This document shows, piece by piece, positions 1 to 8,625 of a DNA stretch of 64,000 nt. Origin of the DNA: Alicyclobacillus sp. ALC3 (lineage in GTDB: Bacteria; Bacillota; Bacilli; Alicyclobacillales; Alicyclobacillaceae); NCBI RefSeq assembly GCF_028751195.1, contig NZ_CP066784.1, positions 868,001-932,000 of the forward strand, in the 5' to 3' direction. The notes beneath the pieces were generated by a model that was not told the origin of the DNA, did not search any database, and saw only the letters and a program-made list of their open reading frames with translations. Each line of letters starts with the position of its first letter. The first letter of the stretch is position 1. Made by a program: the position numbers and the translations under genes.

Positions 1-77
1 GCTCCCGCTGAGCCGCATCCCACAACGCCCAAAATGGTGGTAGCCGCCAAAGCACCAAGCACGTACTTTTTGGACAC
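1..77 (-). CDS. Lipoprotein, N-terminal fragment (runs off window)
   Basis: Only the first 25 codons are inside the window. A GTG at 77-75 follows a purine-rich stretch (AGGGGGG) and opens a typical lipoprotein signal: basic start MSKKY, hydrophobic stretch LGALAATTILGV, then lipobox VVGC. The mature protein would be lipid-anchored outside the membrane, most likely as a transporter-binding protein, but that is inference because the rest is missing. A good sigma-A type promoter lies upstream at 185-213. Confidence 0.6.
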   Translation of the reverse strand, partial: MSKKYVLGALAATTILGVVGCGSAG

Positions 78-184
78 TTGAAACCCCCCTGCCTATTTGG
101 CCGAATCTGTCGCCATCTCCGAAAACCTTTCCGGAAAAACAGCTAGACACCCCCGTAAATTCCGACATTTGTTACAATGGGTAC

Positions 185-213
185 ATCATATAACTAAACT
201 GAAACGCTTTCAA
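185..213 (-). promoter_or_regulatory. Sigma-A type promoter upstream of the lipoprotein gene
   Basis: On the minus strand TTGAAA (213-208) and TATGAT (190-185) are separated by 17 bases. The -35 box is part of a 13-base palindrome, TGAAAGCGTTTCA. This resembles a CcpA cre site but is one base short of the consensus, so catabolite control is only a possibility. Confidence 0.6.
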
Positions 214-602
214 GCACGATTTTTGATATTTTTCTGATGTTTAACCCCGAATATCTACTCTGAAATGGAAAATAAGTATGCTAAAATCGTTTTCGATCAT
301 TTTCGAAACACCTGCCCAAGCAGCCCTACACAAAGGCGTTGCGGAAGGTTTTGCAGTGGAAAACGAAGCATTTACATGGAATGTGATCGGAGGATTCAGT
401 CAAATGGCAGACAAAGACGCGGCAGCCCTTGTCCTGCCGGGGTGGTTTCAGTCCTGTACGGGTCTGTAGTGAGGCATAGGCTGCGTCATACACGGCCACG
501 GCGGAGACGATTTCGCAGCTCATTTCGACGCAGCCGACCTCGGCTGTACGCGCAAAAGGCAAAAGGCAAACAGAGGCCAGTCGGTTAATCCACGCCAAGG
601 TG
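214..602. other. Intergenic stretch, no convincing gene
   Basis: An ATG at 278 opens 63 codons on the plus strand (begins MLKSFSIIFETPAQ), but there is no Shine-Dalgarno site and no recognisable family. It may be a gene remnant. No hairpin with a T tract was found. Confidence 0.3.
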
Positions 603-1397
603 TCAGATTGACCCGGGAGCGATGAGCCGCGCAATGTCACCTGCCGCCCCGAGCACGGCGTCGATGAACCTCCGGCGCGCGGTTTCTGTTCTTCGGAATA
701 CGGGTCCTGCGACGGCGACACCGGCCAGAAGGGCCCCACCCGGCGACAACACAGGGGCCGCTATGGCATAGGCCCCTTCATCCAACTCCTCTACACTTTC
801 AGCAAACCCGTTTTCGCAAATCTCCGCAAGCTCCCGCCGCAGCTTTGTGAGTTCTGCCGGAGACAGGTCAATCTGAGCCCGTACTAACACCGCTTCCTGG
901 TCGTGTTGCTCTGCAAAGGCGAGCAACACTTTGCGCGTCGCCCCCCAGTACAACGGCCGGACGCTGCCGACGCGAGTCGTCAGTTTAATCTGCGCCGGGC
1001 TGTCAATGGAAGCAATGCACACGCCTTCCAAACTCGCCAGGTCAATCACGTTCAAGCTCACCGTCTCCCCCGTCTGCGTGGCCAGTCGCTCAAGCACCGG
1101 ATGCGCGATACGACGCAGTTCCTCAGCCGGGTTGGCTCTGAGTCCGAGCAAGTACGCACGAAGACCAAGACGGTATTGACGGGTGACTGGCTGTTGCACC
1201 AGGTAACCGGCCTCAACCAACGTGGCGACCAGTCTCGCTACGTTGGTCTGCGGCAGGTTCAGTCGACCCGCCAAGTCTTTAATCCCGAGTTCGCGCTCGA
1301 CACCTGTCAGGAAGCAGTCAAGCACCTGCAGCCCACGTGCCAGCGTCTGGCTCGTCCGCGCGCGCTCGGACCCCGGCCGATTCACTGCCCGTTCCAC
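603..1397 (-). CDS. IclR-family transcriptional regulator
   Basis: 264 residues, the usual length of the family. An N-terminal winged helix (about residues 17-80; LAGRLNLPQTNVARLVATL is the recognition region) is followed by the IclR effector domain, with SLNVIDL, CIASIDSP and GFAESVEELDEGAYAIAAPV as characteristic segments. It overlaps the stop of the acyl-CoA dehydrogenase gene by 16 bases and is the last gene of a caiB-acd-iclR unit, so it probably senses a CoA thioester or its parent acid and controls its own operon. The 15-bp palindrome at 3791-3805 upstream of caiB is the likely operator. The start (GTG at 1397) has a weak Shine-Dalgarno site, and a second GTG four codons in is possible. 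Confidence 0.88.
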   Translation of the reverse strand: MERAVNRPGSERARTSQTLARGLQVLDCFLTGVERELGIKDLAGRLNLPQTNVARLVATLVEAGYLVQQPVTRQYRLGLRAYLLGLRANPAEELRRIAHPVLERLATQTGETVSLNVIDLASLEGVCIASIDSPAQIKLTTRVGSVRPLYWGATRKVLLAFAEQHDQEAVLVRAQIDLSPAELTKLRRELAEICENGFAESVEELDEGAYAIAAPVLSPGGALLAGVAVAGPVFRRTETARRRFIDAVLGAAGDIARLIAPGSI

Positions 1398-2575
1398 GCC
1401 GGGAGCATCTTGTTGAGCGGTCTATCTTGGCGATACCCAAGCGCGTACTCAGCCTGCATCACGGTGTGAATTTCTCGGGTGCCCTCGTAAATCACCAGCG
1501 CCTTGGCGTTTCGCATGTAGCGCTCGACCGGGTACTCGTTGGAATACCCGTAGGCGCCGTGTACTTGAATGGCGTCAGAGGCACTCTCGAATGCGATGTC
1601 CGACGAAATCCACTTAGCAAGCGATGTCTCGCGCGTGTTTCGCACACCCTGGTTCTTCAGCCAGCCAGCCCGATAGACCAGTAGTTGCGACGTCTGGTAG
1701 CCAGCCTCCATCTTGGCGATCATCTGCTGAACGAGTTGATGCTTGCCGATCTCGACGCCAAACGTGTGGCGCTCATGCGCGTATTTCACCGACGCATCGA
1801 GGCACGCGCGCGTGAGTCCCGTTGCTCCGGCAGCGACAGTGAAGCGCCCGTTATCGAGGGCAGACATGGCAATTTTGAACCCTTCTCCTTCTTCACCAAG
1901 CCGATTCGCTGCAGGCACGCGCACATCCTCGAGAATGACCTCGCCGGTGTTGCCGCCGTGAATGCCGAGCTTTCCCTTAATCGGCCTCGTCGTGACGCCC
2001 GGAAACTCCCGCTCGACAATGAACGCCGTGATGCCGCGGTGTTTCTTGTCCGGGTCAACTGTCGCAAAGATGAGGAAGTTGTCCGCGTAGTCGGCCATCG
2101 AGATCCAAATCTTCGCCCCGTTCAAGATGTAGCTGTCGCCATCTTTGATGGCTCGAGTCTGGAGCGCCCCCGCATCGGACCCTGCGTTTGGCTCGGTCAA
2201 CCCGAATGCGGCCACCTTCTTGCCTTCCGCCTGCGGCTTCAGGTACTGTTCCTTCTGTTCTTCGCTGCCCCACTGCAAAAGTGTCATGCTGTTGAGACCG
2301 GTGTGCACGGAGACGGCCGTGCGGTATGCGGTGTCGCCGTACTCGAGTTCCTCGCAGACAATCGCGAGCGCATTGTAGTCCATACCGGCCCCGCCGTACT
2401 GCTCCGGAATGCAGACGCCCATCAAACCGAGGTCGGCCAGTTTGTTGACAACGCCGAGGTCAAAGTGATGGTCCTCGTCCCACTGTTGCATGAACGGCGA
2501 AATCTCCGCCTTCGTAAACTTGCGTACCATCGACTGCAGTTCGAGTTGTTCCGCGCTGAGAGAGAAATCAATCAT
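1382..2575 (-). CDS. Acyl-CoA dehydrogenase
   Basis: A 397-residue flavoprotein that removes two hydrogens from an acyl-CoA to give the 2-enoyl-CoA and passes electrons to ETF. Visible motifs are the FAD/substrate segment FGLTEPNAGSDAGALQT, then WISMADYADNF, and the C-terminal IYEGTREIHTVMQAEYALG, whose YEGT glutamate is the usual catalytic base. I chose the ATG at 2575 (MIDFSLSAEQ) because AAAGGGG lies nine bases upstream; the longer reading has no family match. It overlaps the end of caiB by 8 bases. The pairing with a class III CoA transferase suggests breakdown of a carboxylic acid first activated by CoA transfer. The substrate cannot be read from sequence. Confidence 0.92.
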   Translation of the reverse strand: MIDFSLSAEQLELQSMVRKFTKAEISPFMQQWDEDHHFDLGVVNKLADLGLMGVCIPEQYGGAGMDYNALAIVCEELEYGDTAYRTAVSVHTGLNSMTLLQWGSEEQKEQYLKPQAEGKKVAAFGLTEPNAGSDAGALQTRAIKDGDSYILNGAKIWISMADYADNFLIFATVDPDKKHRGITAFIVEREFPGVTTRPIKGKLGIHGGNTGEVILEDVRVPAANRLGEEGEGFKIAMSALDNGRFTVAAGATGLTRACLDASVKYAHERHTFGVEIGKHQLVQQMIAKMEAGYQTSQLLVYRAGWLKNQGVRNTRETSLAKWISSDIAFESASDAIQVHGAYGYSNEYPVERYMRNAKALVIYEGTREIHTVMQAEYALGYRQDRPLNKMLPAWNGQ

Positions 2576-3749
2576 GGACAATAACCCCTTTCGCTTGCAT
2601 GGACTGTATGTCCGTGTCGTTGAAACCAAGTTCGCGCAGAATTGCCGCTGTGTGTTCGCCATGTACTGGCGGCGGCAGGCGCAGTTCAGGCGGTGTCTCA
2701 GACAGCTTGAGCGGACTACCGACGAGGCGAATTTGTCCGGACAGTGTGTGCACCGTTTCCCAGATTAAATCCCGTTCGGCGGTCTCTGGCGCTGACAGTG
2801 CCTCTGCGACAGTGCGCACAGGCCCACATGGAACGCTGGCCCGTTCCAGTCGCGAGAGGACGTCGTCTGTTTCAAGCGCTGCGATGTGCGACTCAAGCAG
2901 AGGACAGAGGTTGTCGCGGTTTGCCACCCGGGCAGGGTTGGTGGCGTAGCGCTCGTCTTCGTAGAGCTTCGGCAAATCCAAGTGATCGCAGAAACTGCGA
3001 AACTGCCTGTCATTCCCGACCGTCGCAATCACAGCGCCGTCCTTCGTCTGAAACAACTGATAGGGGACAATGTTTGGGTGTCCGTTGCCAAGCCGCTGTG
3101 CGTCTTTGCCACCGATGAGAACGTTGCTTGCGACGTTGGCGAGCATCGCAATCTGCGCGTCGTAGAGCGCCATGTCAATCGCTTGGCCCATCCCCGTCTG
3201 TGTGCGGTGAATGAGCGCTGCTTGCACGGCAACGGTCGCGTACAGCCCGGTGAACAGGTCAGTGATAGCAACGCCGACTTTCATCGGCTGTCCAGCGGGA
3301 TGTCCTGTGATGCTCATCAGTCCTCCCATCGCCTGCAGGATATAGTCGTAACCTGGTCGGCTAGACGCCTGCCCATAACCGGAAATGGCGAGGTAAACGA
3401 CATCAGGGCGGATACTGCGGACTTGTTCATACGAGAGGCCCAGCTTCTCTGCGGACTTCGGTAGAAAGTTGTGCAGGACAACATCAGCTTCTGCGATCAA
3501 TCGACGCGCCACAGAGTTCCCTGCCTCTGTCTGGAGGTCGATCGCGATTGAGCGCTTGTTGCGATTCACGCATAAGAAGTAGGCGCTTTCCCCACTGGCG
3601 AACGGCGGGCCCCAACCGCGTGTCTCGTCGCCAGCGAGAGACTCCACTTTAATCACGTCTGCCCCGAGGTCCGCGAGGTTCATGGTGCAGAATGGCCCGG
3701 CCAGTACGCGGGTAAAATCCAGAACACGCACCCCTGACAGTGGAAGCAA
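2568..3749 (-). CDS. CaiB/BaiF (class III) CoA-transferase
   Basis: 393 residues, full length for the family. It moves CoA between acyl groups through an aspartyl-CoA anhydride, and the conserved catalytic Asp lies in VAITDLFTGLY. The N-terminus LSGVRVLDFTRVLAGPFCTMNLADLGADVIKVE is diagnostic. It is first in an operon with an acyl-CoA dehydrogenase (8-bp overlap) and an IclR regulator. Together they would activate and oxidise a short or branched organic acid in the cytoplasm. The identity of donor and acceptor is unknown. Confidence 0.92.
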   Translation of the reverse strand: MLPLSGVRVLDFTRVLAGPFCTMNLADLGADVIKVESLAGDETRGWGPPFASGESAYFLCVNRNKRSIAIDLQTEAGNSVARRLIAEADVVLHNFLPKSAEKLGLSYEQVRSIRPDVVYLAISGYGQASSRPGYDYILQAMGGLMSITGHPAGQPMKVGVAITDLFTGLYATVAVQAALIHRTQTGMGQAIDMALYDAQIAMLANVASNVLIGGKDAQRLGNGHPNIVPYQLFQTKDGAVIATVGNDRQFRSFCDHLDLPKLYEDERYATNPARVANRDNLCPLLESHIAALETDDVLSRLERASVPCGPVRTVAEALSAPETAERDLIWETVHTLSGQIRLVGSPLKLSETPPELRLPPPVHGEHTAAILRELGFNDTDIQSMQAKGVIVHD

Positions 3750-3790
3750 CCGTTTCCACCCCTCTCCAGTCTGCTCGTCTTCCTTTTTAA

Positions 3791-3805
3791 TTCCGATAAT
3801 CGGAA
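3791..3805. promoter_or_regulatory. Palindromic operator, probable IclR-family site
   Basis: TTCCGATAATCGGAA is a perfect 15-bp palindrome 42 bases upstream of caiB, and a third half site, TTCCTAT, follows at 3811. TTCCG...CGGAA repeats are typical IclR-family targets, and the regulator is encoded in the same operon. Confidence 0.6.
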
Positions 3806-3876
3806 CTAAATTCCTATAATTAATGTTAGCTAAATTTCAGATAGATGGCAAGAGAAACATGTAGTACGTCCTCAAC

Positions 3877-3909
3877 GCAAAAACTCGGCGGTGTAAAATC
3901 CGCCGAGTT
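3877..3909 (-). terminator. Intrinsic terminator after the AarF/UbiB-like gene
   Basis: On the minus strand a 10-bp perfect stem, AACTCGGCGG/CCGCCGAGTT with an 8-base loop, runs into a T tract. It lies 46 bases past the stop of the 3956-5863 gene. Confidence 0.8.
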
Positions 3910-3955
3910 AACATAAATGCGTTTCAAAACCTCATTCGGGACGACTGCGCGTCGT

Positions 3956-5863
3956 TTATGCCTGGTCGCCCGTCGATGCCGAATTCGTCTCCGTGCGCTC
4001 GCCCTGTTCCATTGAACTCGCACTCGCAGCATCCTGCCTAGCTGAAGTCCGGTCCGGACCATTCCCGTGCGGTCGCCTGCCACCGGTCCGCCCAGGACCG
4101 CGGCGCTGGGCAGAGTTCATATTGCGGCCGCGCGCGCCGTGCCTACGATTCCTGCGTGCGCCTTCTGTGTTACCTCTGCGAAGCCAAGTCCCAAACCAGA
4201 TGACAACACCGACGCCGGTCAGCGCCCACGCCACGTCGGCCTGCCAAAGCCACGCCCGATGTTGCAGCCACGCAGCCGCAAGCCCGGCCACGACGCTGAA
4301 CAACAGCCACGTCAACCGAGCGAACAGCCGCTCCATACTCTCCATCCGGGACAGCGCATCATCGAGATCGAGCCGGACCTGTAAGTTTCCCGTTTCCAGT
4401 TTGTCCAAGGTCCGGTCGAGACGTCCGGGCAGACGCAGTCCGAGGCGCGCCAGGCCCCCCGCTTGATTGACAACCAGTTTCAGCCCTTCAGAAGCTGCTT
4501 GTCCAAAGGTGTCCGCGACCCAATCCGCGATTGGCGTCAGCCAACGCGGGGTCTCGGCGTCGCCGTCACGGCCAAGGCGTGCGACGAACGGCAGAGCGCG
4601 TTCGCGCAGCAAGGGTCCCCATTCAAGGTCAGGCGCCAACGTGTTGATGAGGCCGATGACCATGCCAAGCGCACGGCCGAGGAACATGTACTTTGACGGG
4701 ATCTGGATGGGCTCATCGAGAAGGAAGTCGTTGAACTCTTCCAGGAAAGCGTCAAGTTCCGGTCCTGCGTGCAGCTGCACGTTGTTGAAGCTGTCGAGCA
4801 TGAACGCGAGCGCCCGCTGCAAAAACGCGCGGTCGGCGTGTGGCTGAAGAAAACCCAGCTCGTCCACCGCGGTGACGGCACCTGCAAAATCTCGCTGCAG
4901 GAGACTTTGCACAAGTCGAGCAAAAGACTTCGCATCCGCCTTGGGGAGGTCAGTCATCATCCCGAAATCGAGAAAACACAGCCGCCCGTCAGAGAGCACC
5001 AAGAGATTGCCTGGGTGCGGGTCGACGTGGATGAGCCCGGTTTCAAGCAACTGCCGCAGGTAGCTGTCCAGCAGCATTTCGACAACCCCGGTCGGCGCGA
5101 CGCCCCACAGGGCTAAAGCATCCGTATCGTTGGCCTTGACACCTTCGATGAACTGCATCACTAAGACGCTGTCTGTAGAAACGTCCTCGTACACGCGCGG
5201 CACAACGATTCGTGGGTGAACTGCCACGTTCTCGGCGAACCGCTTGAGGTTGCTTGCTTCGTGCTTGTAATCGAGTTCTTCGTAGACCATCGACGTAAAC
5301 TCGAGGTAAATCTGCCACAGGTTCATACGCCGACCGAACTTTGTAAACCGGTGCAACACCCAGACCACTTTGCGCAGCGCTGACAGGTCAACTTGCGCAA
5401 GGCGTTCGATCCCAGGGCGCAACACCTTCACAGCGACGTCTGCGCCATCCGGCAGCTGCGCTCTGTAGACCTGCCCAAGTGATGCCGATGCAATCGCTGT
5501 CGTGTTGAACACGGGAAACACATCTTCGATGCGACCCTCTAGCTCACGTTCGAGCAAGATTCGCACCGGTTCAAACGCAGACGGCGGCACTTCGTCCTGA
5601 AGTTGCCGCAGTTCGCGCGTAAAGGCTGCGGGCAAGACGTCTGTCCGCGCACTCAGAAACTGTCCAACTTTCACAATGAGCCCTTTGAGGTCAAAGGCTG
5701 CGGCGCGTACGCGGCGACCTGCCCGACCGTACGCCTCCGCTAAACGCTGTGACCGCTCGGCGCCTTGGAAACGGCGGGTCACCCTGCGAATTCTGCGGTA
5801 GTCTCGATAGAGTCCGAGCGCAAGCGCAAAAATCCGCAGGGTCCGCCCTAGCTGTGTGGCCAC
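3956..5863 (-). CDS. AarF/UbiB-family atypical kinase, membrane-anchored
   Basis: 635 residues with the ABC1/UbiB kinase-like core: KVGQFLSARTDVLP (the KxGQ motif), the Ala-rich loop ASASLGQVYRAQL, VAVKVLRPGI with the ATP lysine, HVDPHPGNLLV as catalytic loop and CFLDFGMM as the metal-binding DFG. Two membrane segments near the C-terminus (LLFSVVAGLAAAWL and ADVAWALTGVGVVIWFGTWL) are followed by a long Arg/Gly-rich polar tail of about 65 residues, unusual for the family. Relatives support quinone or isoprenoid lipid metabolism. I prefer the GTG at 5863 (MATQLGRTLR), which has GAGGAG seven bases upstream. Upstream in-frame ATGs exist at 5893 and 5932 but lack such a site. Confidence 0.88.
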   Translation of the reverse strand: MATQLGRTLRIFALALGLYRDYRRIRRVTRRFQGAERSQRLAEAYGRAGRRVRAAAFDLKGLIVKVGQFLSARTDVLPAAFTRELRQLQDEVPPSAFEPVRILLERELEGRIEDVFPVFNTTAIASASLGQVYRAQLPDGADVAVKVLRPGIERLAQVDLSALRKVVWVLHRFTKFGRRMNLWQIYLEFTSMVYEELDYKHEASNLKRFAENVAVHPRIVVPRVYEDVSTDSVLVMQFIEGVKANDTDALALWGVAPTGVVEMLLDSYLRQLLETGLIHVDPHPGNLLVLSDGRLCFLDFGMMTDLPKADAKSFARLVQSLLQRDFAGAVTAVDELGFLQPHADRAFLQRALAFMLDSFNNVQLHAGPELDAFLEEFNDFLLDEPIQIPSKYMFLGRALGMVIGLINTLAPDLEWGPLLRERALPFVARLGRDGDAETPRWLTPIADWVADTFGQAASEGLKLVVNQAGGLARLGLRLPGRLDRTLDKLETGNLQVRLDLDDALSRMESMERLFARLTWLLFSVVAGLAAAWLQHRAWLWQADVAWALTGVGVVIWFGTWLRRGNTEGARRNRRHGARGRNMNSAQRRGPGRTGGRRPHGNGPDRTSARQDAASASSMEQGERTETNSASTGDQA

Positions 5864-5944
5864 GACGATGCTCCTCTGGTGATCACTCCCCATGCCTAAA
5901 GGCGAGCTAAAGCAAGGGGTTTTACGGCGCATTTGATAAACACG

Positions 5945-6178
5945 TCAGTCTTTGTCTTGCTGTTCGTCGGTCCCGGTCGACTCCTCAGCATCTGCTTCCT
6001 CGTCGTCCCATACCGCATACGCTTCTCTCATTTTCGTTCGGAACCGGCGCGCCTTCGCTCGGTACTCTTGGCGCCCCTCGTCTGTCAGGTGGGGACGGGA
6101 ATGCGTCACAGCCTTCACGCCCAAGAGCAACAACAGCAGTTGAAACAGGCCGCAATGGCGGCGGCGACGAAAGAACAT
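5945..6178 (-). CDS. Small single-pass membrane protein with acidic tail
   Basis: 77 residues: basic start MFFRRRRH, hydrophobic helix LFQLLLLLLGVKAV, then a charged region ending in a run of Asp/Glu. The start follows GGGAGG with good spacing. It precedes the AarF/UbiB-like gene on the same strand by 81 bases and may be cotranscribed with it. No family recognised. Confidence 0.55.
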   Translation of the reverse strand: MFFRRRRHCGLFQLLLLLLGVKAVTHSRPHLTDEGRQEYRAKARRFRTKMREAYAVWDDEEADAEESTGTDEQQDKD

Positions 6179-6337
6179 GTCAATCACCCTCCCACATCTT
6201 TCTGTCACTAAACTACCTCTCTATTGCGGCGGTGTCAAACGCTTCTTGACCCAGTCCAAGTAGACCACAGACGATACGCAAAGGGCTCCACCGCTACGAC
6301 GCGGCAGAGCCCACTTGCAAAACGGAAACTCCTCTAC

Positions 6338-7810
6338 TCACTCCTGCACAGGTTTCGCGAATGCGGCACCCGCGCGCTGCGGGCGACCTGCAATCAAGAA
6401 GTAGACAATGCCTGTCACAATCGGAGCAGTGAAGGCTGTCAAATCGGCGCCGCCAAACACCACGGTTGACAATGTATATTTATTCAACTGCGCGATGGAA
6501 CTGTTGACCGTCAGTGCAGTGGCGACGACGCCAATGAACCAAGCAATCATTGCGCGCCAATTGACCCCGTTGGTGTACCAGTAACTCGATGAAGGACCAT
6601 CTTCGGCAAGTCCAGCAGCGTCGTACTTACCGCCGACGAGGCGGTGGTGAATCAGGTATATCGCGGCCCACGGGCCGATGAAGACAATCATCAGGTCGAG
6701 GAAGTTCTGGAACTTCGACACGAAGTCCGTCGCGAGGAAGTAAATAGCGAGCACGGTGCAGATGGCGCCATCAATCACAACTGCCCAGTACCGATTGATC
6801 TTAATGCCCATTGACAAGAAGCTCATGCCAGAACTGTAGGCGTTCAAGTAGTTGGCAGTAATGTCGCCGACAACAACCGCGATGAGGAACGGAACCGCTG
6901 CCCAAGTCGGGACGGCTTTTGCAATGGCCATGACAGGGTTCGCGAGGAACGCATTCCCATTGATAAACGTACCGAGCAAGATGCCTCCGCCCATCATCAC
7001 AAAACTTGCGATGCCACCGCTCGCGAACGTCACGCCGACAATTTTCTTTGTTGGTGTCTTTGTCGGCAGGTAACGCGAGTAGTCAGCGGAGAAGTTCACC
7101 CAACCGTAGAATGTCGTGGCAAGCCCAATCGACAGCGCGAACAGCGTAGTCCATACCGGCCCTTGAGCCCACATGTCCTTCACCGGCGGAGCAAACGACC
7201 AGTTGACGTGTGGGAGAATCGCGACAACGACGAGCAGGACACAGATGCCGAGTAAAAACGACAACCACCGTTGCATCGTAACCAGCGTCGCGTGGCCAAG
7301 GAAAGGCACGGAGTACGTGAGCAGGAGCGTGATGACAATTGCGATGGCAGTCGGACCCGCGCCAGAAGACGGTAGCCCGGCGAACTGTGCGAGACTCAAG
7401 AGCGCTAGCACCGTGAGTACCATGGTGACGCTCTCCCAGCCGACGGCCGTGATCCAGCTGAAAAACGCCGTGACGCGCGCGCCACGGACGCCAAACGCTG
7501 CTTTGGAGATGGTCAGTGTGACCGTGCCGCCGCGAGGTCCAGTGGAAGACGCATAGCCGAGCGCAGCGAACGACAAAGAACAAAGGACTGCGACGAGCAG
7601 ACTTTCCCAGACGTTCAGGCCCATCGCGGTGAACAGTTGGCCTGTGACGACGCCTGTGTAGGTAAGAACCGCTGCGAACCAAACGAAGAATAATTCCCGT
7701 GGTACCCCGTGCCGCCGACTTTCAGCGATGACCCCCGTACCCTCGGTCTCAAGTTGAAATGCGCCGTCGCGCTGCTCAACTGAGGCCTGCGAGGCAACAG
7801 CCTTGCCCAT
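6338..7810 (-). CDS. NCS1-family nucleobase permease
   Basis: A 490-residue integral membrane protein with about 12 hydrophobic segments and NCS1 signatures such as GPRGGTVTLTISKAAFGVRG near TM2-3 and NFLDLMIVFIGPWAAIYLIHH late. NCS1 proteins import purines, pyrimidines, allantoin or thiamine with a cation. Its leader carries a guanine-class purine riboswitch and an intrinsic terminator, so the substrate is probably a purine base and expression is shut off when guanine or a relative is plentiful. The ATG at 7810 follows AGGGGAGAG; the ORF extends further upstream only because the riboswitch leader happens to be open. Confidence 0.9.
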   Translation of the reverse strand: MGKAVASQASVEQRDGAFQLETEGTGVIAESRRHGVPRELFFVWFAAVLTYTGVVTGQLFTAMGLNVWESLLVAVLCSLSFAALGYASSTGPRGGTVTLTISKAAFGVRGARVTAFFSWITAVGWESVTMVLTVLALLSLAQFAGLPSSGAGPTAIAIVITLLLTYSVPFLGHATLVTMQRWLSFLLGICVLLVVVAILPHVNWSFAPPVKDMWAQGPVWTTLFALSIGLATTFYGWVNFSADYSRYLPTKTPTKKIVGVTFASGGIASFVMMGGGILLGTFINGNAFLANPVMAIAKAVPTWAAVPFLIAVVVGDITANYLNAYSSGMSFLSMGIKINRYWAVVIDGAICTVLAIYFLATDFVSKFQNFLDLMIVFIGPWAAIYLIHHRLVGGKYDAAGLAEDGPSSSYWYTNGVNWRAMIAWFIGVVATALTVNSSIAQLNKYTLSTVVFGGADLTAFTAPIVTGIVYFLIAGRPQRAGAAFAKPVQE

Positions 7811-7833
7811 TTTGGTCTCTCCCCTCGAATAAT

Positions 7834-7890
7834 AAAAAAACACTCGATAACTCCAGTGGCGACAAGGACGCAGACTGGAGGCGCCGAGTG
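7834..7890 (-). terminator. Riboswitch-controlled intrinsic terminator
   Basis: On the minus strand CACTCG and CTCCAGT pair with ACTGGAG and CGAGTG in a long two-part stem, followed by seven Ts, 24 bases before the permease start. It is placed to act as the expression platform of the purine aptamer at 7999-8065. Confidence 0.8.
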
Positions 7891-7998
7891 CATGGTCAGG
7901 GAAAACCGTGATGTCAAGGAATCGCCACCGCCTCGAGGCTTGGACCTGCCACAAGTGAAGGCAAATTGCCCTGTTCTCCCAACTCATGAACCGAACGT

Positions 7999-8065
7999 CC
8001 TCGTAGTCAAGCGATTCCGGTCGCCTGGTAGAGACTGCCGAGCCAATTCCCGGCACTATACGAGG
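7999..8065 (-). promoter_or_regulatory. Purine riboswitch aptamer (guanine class)
   Basis: The minus-strand RNA has a 7-bp P1 (CCTCGTA/TACGAGG), a P2 hairpin (TGCCGGG/CTCGGCA, loop AATTGG), the J2/3 core GTCTCTACC, a P3 hairpin (CAGGCGA/TCGCTTG) and J3/1 TGACTAC. The discriminating pyrimidine in GACTA is C, as in guanine/hypoxanthine binders; adenine sensors have U. It lies upstream of the NCS1 permease with a terminator in between, so purine binding should cause premature termination. Confidence 0.88.
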
Positions 8066-8130
8066 TCTCTTGGATTACGACAAAAGCATACAGGACTCGG
8101 CAATTTTGGTCAACAGCTTGTCTAGCAGGG

Positions 8131-8589
8131 TTATGGCAGGTTCGCCAGCCCCATTTCCTGCCTTTGCTGTTCAGACAAAATCAGCATTCTGGCCTGCGAA
8201 CATGCCTTCAACTCGCCATCCACGGCGTAAACAAAAGCCTCTACTTCAACCACTCGCCGCGTCACCTTTGTCGCGTGCGCCGCTACCTCGACGTGTTCGC
8301 GGATTCGTATCGGATCTCGAAAGTCAACCTGCAACTGTGCAGTCAACGCTACAGTGCCCATGAAAGACGTCACATATGCTGTCGCCTCGTCGAGAATGGA
8401 GCTAGCGACGCCGCCGTGAGTGATTCCCCTACCAAATATTCGTTCCCAGAAATAAGGCGATCGTCCAAGCGTCATTAGACTGGCGTTCATATGATCGGAC
8501 ATCACGGTGGAGGGCAAGGGCGAGGTGCCTCCCGGGTACAGTGGCGGCACATTCGGGGGATACAACCTTAGCGGCTGTCTTTTCGCCAA
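8131..8589 (-). CDS. PaaI-like hotdog-fold thioesterase
   Basis: 152 residues with the hotdog signature THGGVASSILDEATAY (HGG plus the acidic catalytic residue), then TAQLQVDFRDPIRI and a C-terminal beta strand ending ACSQARMLIL. Such enzymes hydrolyse acyl- or aryl-CoA. The TTG at 8589 has GAGGTGG six bases upstream and gives the usual family length. An ATG further in (MSDHMNAS) lacks a ribosome site. It diverges from the small gene at 8626 with only 36 bases between them. Confidence 0.8.
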   Translation of the reverse strand: MAKRQPLRLYPPNVPPLYPGGTSPLPSTVMSDHMNASLMTLGRSPYFWERIFGRGITHGGVASSILDEATAYVTSFMGTVALTAQLQVDFRDPIRIREHVEVAAHATKVTRRVVEVEAFVYAVDGELKACSQARMLILSEQQRQEMGLANLP

Positions 8590-8625
8590 CGACAGCCACC
8601 TCGTCCGACGAAAGGAGGTCAATTG

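Noticed and set aside
185..213. CcpA cre site
   Set aside because: The palindrome is one base shorter than the consensus spacing. It is kept only as a remark under the promoter.
7811..8056. 82-residue N-terminal extension of the NCS1 permease
   Set aside because: It overlaps the purine aptamer and terminator, and the ATG at 7810 has a good ribosome site.
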